From QHCA01 sp038237645 (lineage in GTDB: Bacteria; Actinomycetota; Actinomycetes; Mycobacteriales; QHCA01): a stretch of DNA of 9,561 nucleotides. Each line of letters begins with the position of its first letter. Position 1 is the stretch's first letter. Position numbers and translations under genes: made by a program. The notes beneath the pieces are model-generated. The model searched no databases. It had not been told where the DNA came from and saw only the letters and a program-made list of their open reading frames with translations. Of this stretch, positions 6,414 to 9,561 are shown one piece after another. The stretch spans positions 1-9,561 of the forward strand of contig JBBRYN010000093.1 in assembly GCA_038237645.1 (NCBI GenBank), written 5' to 3'.

Positions 6414-7825
6414 GTGCCGCCTTGGGTGACAGCCTCTTCGCGGCCTTCGCCATGTTCTGGCAGACCCTGTGGGCACTGGTGCTCGGCTTTGCGCTGTCCG
6501 GCGCCGTGCAGGCCTTCGTATCCCGCCGGCAGATGCAGCGGGCGCTGGGCGATCACCGGCCGGCCACGGTGGCCAAGGCCGGATTCTTCGGCGTTGTCTC
6601 GTCGTCCTGCTCCTACGCGGCCACCGCACTGGCGAAGTCGCTGTTCGCCCGGGGCGCGGACTTCACCACCGCGATGGTGTTCATGTTCGCCTCGACCAAT
6701 CTTGTGGTGGAGCTGGGCATCGTCTTGTGGCTGTTGTTGAGCTGGCAGTTCGCTGTCGCCGAGTTCGTCGGCGGTGCGGTGATGATCGTCCTGCTGACGC
6801 TGGTGCTGCCGCGGGTGATTTCCGCGCCGTCGATCGAGGCCGCGCGGAGCCGGCTCGACGCGGGCAAGGTCGAGTCGGACGGGCCGGACATCGACGGGCC
6901 GCAACGACCGCCGCTGCGGGAGCGGATCCGCAGCCGGGCCGGCTGGTCGGACGCCGCCGGCTACACCATCAGCGACCTGAACATGCTGCGCAAGGAGCTG
7001 GTCATCGGGTTCGGGGTCGCCGGTTTCGCCACCGTACTCGTGCCCACGTCGGTGTGGCAGTCGCTGTTCCTGACCGGTCACGGCTTCCTGTCCAGCCTGG
7101 AAAACGTCGCACTGGGCCCGCTGCTGGCGATCCTGGCCTTTGTCTGCTCCATCGGCAACGTCCCGCTGGCCGCCGCCCTGTGGGCCGGCGGGATCAGCTT
7201 CGGTGGGGTGATCGCGTTCGTCTACGCCGACCTCATCACGCTGCCGCTGCTGTTCATCTACCGCAAGTACTACGGCACTGCGCTGACCCTGCGCCTGCTC
7301 GCGGTGTTCTGGACGGTGATGAGCGCCGCCGGTCTCGCGGTGGAATACGCGTTCCGTGCCGCCGGCCTGGTGCCGACCAGCCGCCCTCGACTGACCGACA
7401 TGCAGGGTGTCGGCTGGGACTACACCACCGTGCTGAACGTCATCGCCCTGGCCGCCCTCGCCGGCCTCTACTGGCTCTACCGCAACCGGGACCGCTTCGG
7501 CGGTGGAGCCGGCTACGCCAAGGATCCCATCTGCGGCATGCAGGTCGAGAAGGCCAATGCACCGGCCACCGCCGTCCACAACGGACAAGCGCAGTACTTT
7601 TGCTCCGACCACTGCCGGCACCGCTACATCGAGGGCAACAGCAGCGGCGACGACAATGATGCGGCGGAGCGGGGTGAGCAGGTGGTCGACCCGGTATGCG
7701 GGATGACCGTCGATGCGGACACCGCCATCACCGCCGACGTCGCCGGCCGGATCCGCCACTTCTGCTCAGCCGGCTGCCGCGACACCTTCACCGCCACGCA
7801 CGACTCTTCGCGAAAGGCTCGCTGA
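6410..7825 (+). CDS. Permease with two C-terminal YHS metal-binding domains
   Basis: This 471-aa integral membrane protein has a permease domain of the ArsP_1/DUF318 type, a family that includes arsenical exporters, followed by two cytosolic YHS domains. About eight or nine hydrophobic segments span residues 10-137 and 195-357, with a charged loop at 138-194. Conserved-looking cysteines lie in membrane segments: C67 in SSSCSYAATA and C246 in FVCSIGNVPLA. YHS1 has DPICGM (C375) with FCSDHC (C398, C402). YHS2 has DPVCGM (C430) with FCSAGC (C452, C456). YHS domains bind soft metals in copper and silver ATPases. With csoR upstream, copper or another thiophilic metal is the likely substrate, but the cargo and direction are inferred. 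The GTG start at 6410 has only a weak GGGACGGG ribosome site; an in-frame ATG at 6452 is a less likely alternative because it shortens the first membrane helix. The stop overlaps the next gene. Confidence 0.88.
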   Translation: MSAALGDSLFAAFAMFWQTLWALVLGFALSGAVQAFVSRRQMQRALGDHRPATVAKAGFFGVVSSSCSYAATALAKSLFARGADFTTAMVFMFASTNLVVELGIVLWLLLSWQFAVAEFVGGAVMIVLLTLVLPRVISAPSIEAARSRLDAGKVESDGPDIDGPQRPPLRERIRSRAGWSDAAGYTISDLNMLRKELVIGFGVAGFATVLVPTSVWQSLFLTGHGFLSSLENVALGPLLAILAFVCSIGNVPLAAALWAGGISFGGVIAFVYADLITLPLLFIYRKYYGTALTLRLLAVFWTVMSAAGLAVEYAFRAAGLVPTSRPRLTDMQGVGWDYTTVLNVIALAALAGLYWLYRNRDRFGGGAGYAKDPICGMQVEKANAPATAVHNGQAQYFCSDHCRHRYIEGNSSGDDNDAAERGEQVVDPVCGMTVDADTAITADVAGRIRHFCSAGCRDTFTATHDSSRKAR

Positions 7826-8712
7826 TGATCTGCCCGCCCCGCGCCCTGGCCGCCGGCGCCGTGACCGCGATGGCAAGCCTGGTGCTGACCGCTTGTGGCA
7901 ACTCCACCCACATGTCCGGCGCGCACCACGGCGCGACGCCACACATGACCGCGTCGGGCCATCCCGGCGGAACCCATGGAATGGGTGTGGCCGGTGGTGA
8001 CGGCCTGACTGCCGCCGCCGACGGCCTCACACTGAGCCTGGCCGCGGCTACGCTGCCGGGCGGCCGGGCCGCCTCCCTGCTGTTCCGGATCACCGGCACC
8101 GGCGGCAAGCCGGTCACCACATTCGAATCGGACCAGACCAAGCTGATGCACCTGTATCTGATCCGCTCCGACCTCACCGGCTTCCAGCACGTCCACCCCA
8201 CGATGAGCGCCGACGGCAACTGGACCGCCCCGCTGGCTTCGACCCGGCCCGGGACCTACCGCGCCTACACGGCATTCAGGGCCACGACCGCCGGGAAAAG
8301 CGTCCCGCTGGTGCTGAGCCGGCAGCTGACCGTCCCCGGAGCCGCCACCACCACACCAATCCCACCGCCGTCCACCACCACCGAAACAGACGGCTACACC
8401 CTCACCCTGCGGGCCGACCGGATGATGGCCGCGGTGGCGCACACGCTGACCGTCACCTTCAGCAGGAACGGCCGGCCGGTCACCGACCTACAGCCCTACC
8501 TCGACACCTACGCGCACCTGACCGCCATCCACGACCGCGATCTCGCCTTCGCCCACCTGCATCCCCTCGGCGACATGGCCAACTCCGAGCGCGGCGGCCC
8601 TCGGCTGTCCTTCGCGGCCAACCTGCCCAGGAGCGGCAATTGGCGGCTTTACCTGCAATTCCGGACCGCCGGGGTGCTCCGTACAGCCGCGGTCACCCTC
8701 TCGGTCGGGTAG
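7825..8712 (+). CDS. His/Met-rich lipoprotein with duplicated HxHP domain
   Basis: This 295-aa protein has a lipoprotein signal peptide with lipobox LTAC and lipidated Cys at 24, so it is anchored outside the membrane. Residues 25-55 are rich in His, Met and Gly (HM at 29-30, HH at 34-35, HM at 40-41, H46, H51, M53), typical of weak copper-binding tails. The rest appears to be two copies of one beta-rich domain. Copy one (about 61-171) has MHLYLIRSDLTGFQHVHP, and copy two (about 186-295) has YAHLTAIHDRDLAFAHLHP, joined by a Thr/Pro linker. Both share the pattern H-x(n)-D-L-x-x-F-x-H-x-H-P. The ATG at 7825 overlaps the permease stop (TGATG), and GAAAGG (7812-7817) is its ribosome site. The frame is open upstream to 7696, but that lies inside the permease gene. 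A role in extracytoplasmic metal binding or delivery is inferred. Confidence 0.85.
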   Translation: MICPPRALAAGAVTAMASLVLTACGNSTHMSGAHHGATPHMTASGHPGGTHGMGVAGGDGLTAAADGLTLSLAAATLPGGRAASLLFRITGTGGKPVTTFESDQTKLMHLYLIRSDLTGFQHVHPTMSADGNWTAPLASTRPGTYRAYTAFRATTAGKSVPLVLSRQLTVPGAATTTPIPPPSTTTETDGYTLTLRADRMMAAVAHTLTVTFSRNGRPVTDLQPYLDTYAHLTAIHDRDLAFAHLHPLGDMANSERGGPRLSFAANLPRSGNWRLYLQFRTAGVLRTAAVTLSVG

Positions 8713-8739
8713 CCAGGTCGCACGGATACTGTCAGCGGC

Positions 8740-9303
8740 ATGTTGTTGCAGGCGACCCTGAACGGTCCGCTGACCAAGTCGGACCATCCTGCTGTGCCGG
8801 TGACATGGACCGAGCTGGCCGCCGACGCCGTCGCCTGCGTCAAGGCCGGGGCCCGCGCGTTTCATGTGCATCCGCGCGACGCCGAGGGGGTCGAGAGTCT
8901 CGACGCTGCGGTGGTCGACGGCGTGGTCGACGCATTGCGCGCCAGGCACGGCTACCCGGTGGGCGTGACCACCGCCGCATGGATCGAGCCCGACGTCGCA
9001 CGGCGAGTGCGGTTGGTCGGGGAGTGGACCAGGCCGGACTACACATCGGTAAACCTGTCCGAAGACGGTGCGCTGGAGGTGATGCAGGCGCTGCTGCGGG
9101 CCGGCCTCGGGATCGAGGCCGCTGTGTGGACCGTCGCCGACGCCGAGCTGCTCGTCCGCAGCGGTCTGGCCGACCGGATGACCCGCGTGATGATCGAGCC
9201 GGTGAACGTGCGCCGTGCCGACGCCGTGTCGCTGGTCAGCGCCATCCACGGCGTGCTCGTCCGCGCCGCCTGGGAGCTCGGCGCTGGGCAGACCGGAGAC
9301 TGA
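8740..9303 (+). CDS. C-terminally truncated beta-keto acid cleavage enzyme (BKACE/KCE family)
   Basis: The 187-aa product matches the N-terminal part of the 3-keto-5-aminohexanoate cleavage enzyme family (DUF849), zinc-dependent TIM-barrel enzymes that cleave beta-keto acids with acetyl-CoA. Visible family signatures are the start (LLQATLNGPLTKSDHPAVP), the zinc ligand motif FHVHPRD (HVHP at 42-45), GVTTAAWIEPD (75-85) and PDYTSVNLSEDGA (99-111). Family members usually run to about 240-300 residues. The C-terminal part, with the conserved R-x-G-x-E-D motif that supplies the third zinc ligand and a catalytic Asp, is absent, and the last 20 residues do not look like the family. The protein is probably inactive or a decaying gene. 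There is no Shine-Dalgarno site; GATACT (8725-8730), 9 nt before the ATG, could be a -10 for a nearly leaderless transcript. Confidence 0.75.
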   Translation: MLLQATLNGPLTKSDHPAVPVTWTELAADAVACVKAGARAFHVHPRDAEGVESLDAAVVDGVVDALRARHGYPVGVTTAAWIEPDVARRVRLVGEWTRPDYTSVNLSEDGALEVMQALLRAGLGIEAAVWTVADAELLVRSGLADRMTRVMIEPVNVRRADAVSLVSAIHGVLVRAAWELGAGQTGD

Positions 9304-9347
9304 GCGCCACTGCCTGACCAACCACTGCCGGCAGGGTCACCGTCCGA

Positions 9348-9561
9348 TCAAGACGCCGTAGGAGTGGGGTCGATGCGGTGCACCCGCCCGGATCCCTGCT
9401 CGACGAGGAAGGCGGACAGGTCGCCGATGGCGGGTTCGAGGCGGTTGCGGCCGTTGCGTTTGGCGGCGTAGAGGGCGGTGTCGGCTCGGGCGAGGAGTTG
9501 TTGGTGGTGGTCGTCGGTGTCGGCGGCGCCGAGGCCGAAGCTGACGGTGACGGTGAGGCCG
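9348..9561 (-). CDS. GGDEF-domain protein, C-terminal end (partial)
   Basis: The last 70 codons of a diguanylate-cyclase-type gene enter from the right edge, ending at TGA (9350-9348). The segment contains VTVSFGL followed by LLARADTALYAAKRNGRNRLE, the standard C-terminal strand-helix of a GGDEF domain, then about 29 residues of tail (PAIGDLSAFLVEQ onward). The GGDEF signature itself and any sensor domain lie outside the window, so activity cannot be judged. It converges on the truncated BKACE gene with a 44-bp gap. Confidence 0.9.
   Translation of the reverse strand, partial: GLTVTVSFGLGAADTDDHHQQLLARADTALYAAKRNGRNRLEPAIGDLSAFLVEQGSGRVHRIDPTPTAS

Noticed and set aside
8640..9317. Frameshifted continuation of the BKACE gene in another frame
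   Set aside because: Neither the other plus frames nor the 44-bp gap show the missing C-terminal motifs, so a simple frameshift does not explain the truncation.
9304..9347. Terminator from the palindrome CTGCCGGCAG (9325-9334)
   Set aside because: The perfect dyad has no room for a loop, and the alternative pairing with CTGCC at 9310-9314 is only five base pairs.
1..9561. tRNA, rRNA, CRISPR array or DNA transposase
   Set aside because: None was seen on either strand: no cloverleaf with a TTCGA-type arm, no spaced direct repeats of CRISPR type and no transposase-like protein.

Overview
The window is GC-rich throughout (G/C strongly preferred at third codon positions) and uses ATG and GTG starts. 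Together with the copper-type CsoR and the lipoprotein style, this points to a soil-type member of the Actinomycetota. The sequence does not fix a genus.

Layout, left to right. (1) Positions 1-131 hold the 3' end of a group II intron: domain V, then domain VI, with a 3' junction two bases before the ATG of the next gene. The rest of the intron lies outside the window. (2) 134-1666 (+) encodes an acyl-CoA carboxylase carboxyltransferase (beta) subunit. A strong 22-bp hairpin follows its stop codon. (3) 1667-2079 is a 413-bp gap with three successive predicted stems, a 13-bp palindrome and a possible promoter. (4) 2080-3675 (+) encodes a secreted, cysteine-containing, probably beta-propeller-like protein of unknown function. 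(5) A short gap with three 15-bp tandem repeats separates it from a convergent gene, 3730-5841 (-), for a membrane-bound GGDEF-EAL protein of cyclic-di-GMP metabolism. A possible 53-codon ORF with a canonical Shine-Dalgarno site precedes that gene and overlaps its start.

(6) 6073-8712 (+) is a compact copper-type operon: a CsoR repressor, a possible 20-aa coupling ORF, a permease with two C-terminal YHS metal-binding domains, and a His/Met-rich lipoprotein with a duplicated HxHP domain. A TACCCC-N10-GGGGTA inverted repeat over the csoR promoter is the likely CsoR operator. It sits almost exactly midway between the divergent starts of csoR and the GGDEF-EAL leader ORF. (7) 8740-9303 (+) encodes the N-terminal two thirds of a beta-keto acid cleavage enzyme (BKACE/KCE family); the C-terminal part is missing. 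(8) 9348-9561 (-) is the C-terminal end of a second GGDEF protein that runs off the window.

How it fits together. The csoR operon looks like a metal-homeostasis unit: cytosolic Cu(I) sensing, membrane transport with Cys-rich cytosolic domains, and an extracytoplasmic lipoprotein that may bind metal. The most interesting possibility is that the shared intergenic operator also places the divergent cyclic-di-GMP enzyme under copper control. That is inferred from layout only. The carboxylase, secreted protein and BKACE fragment have no evident functional link to the copper genes.
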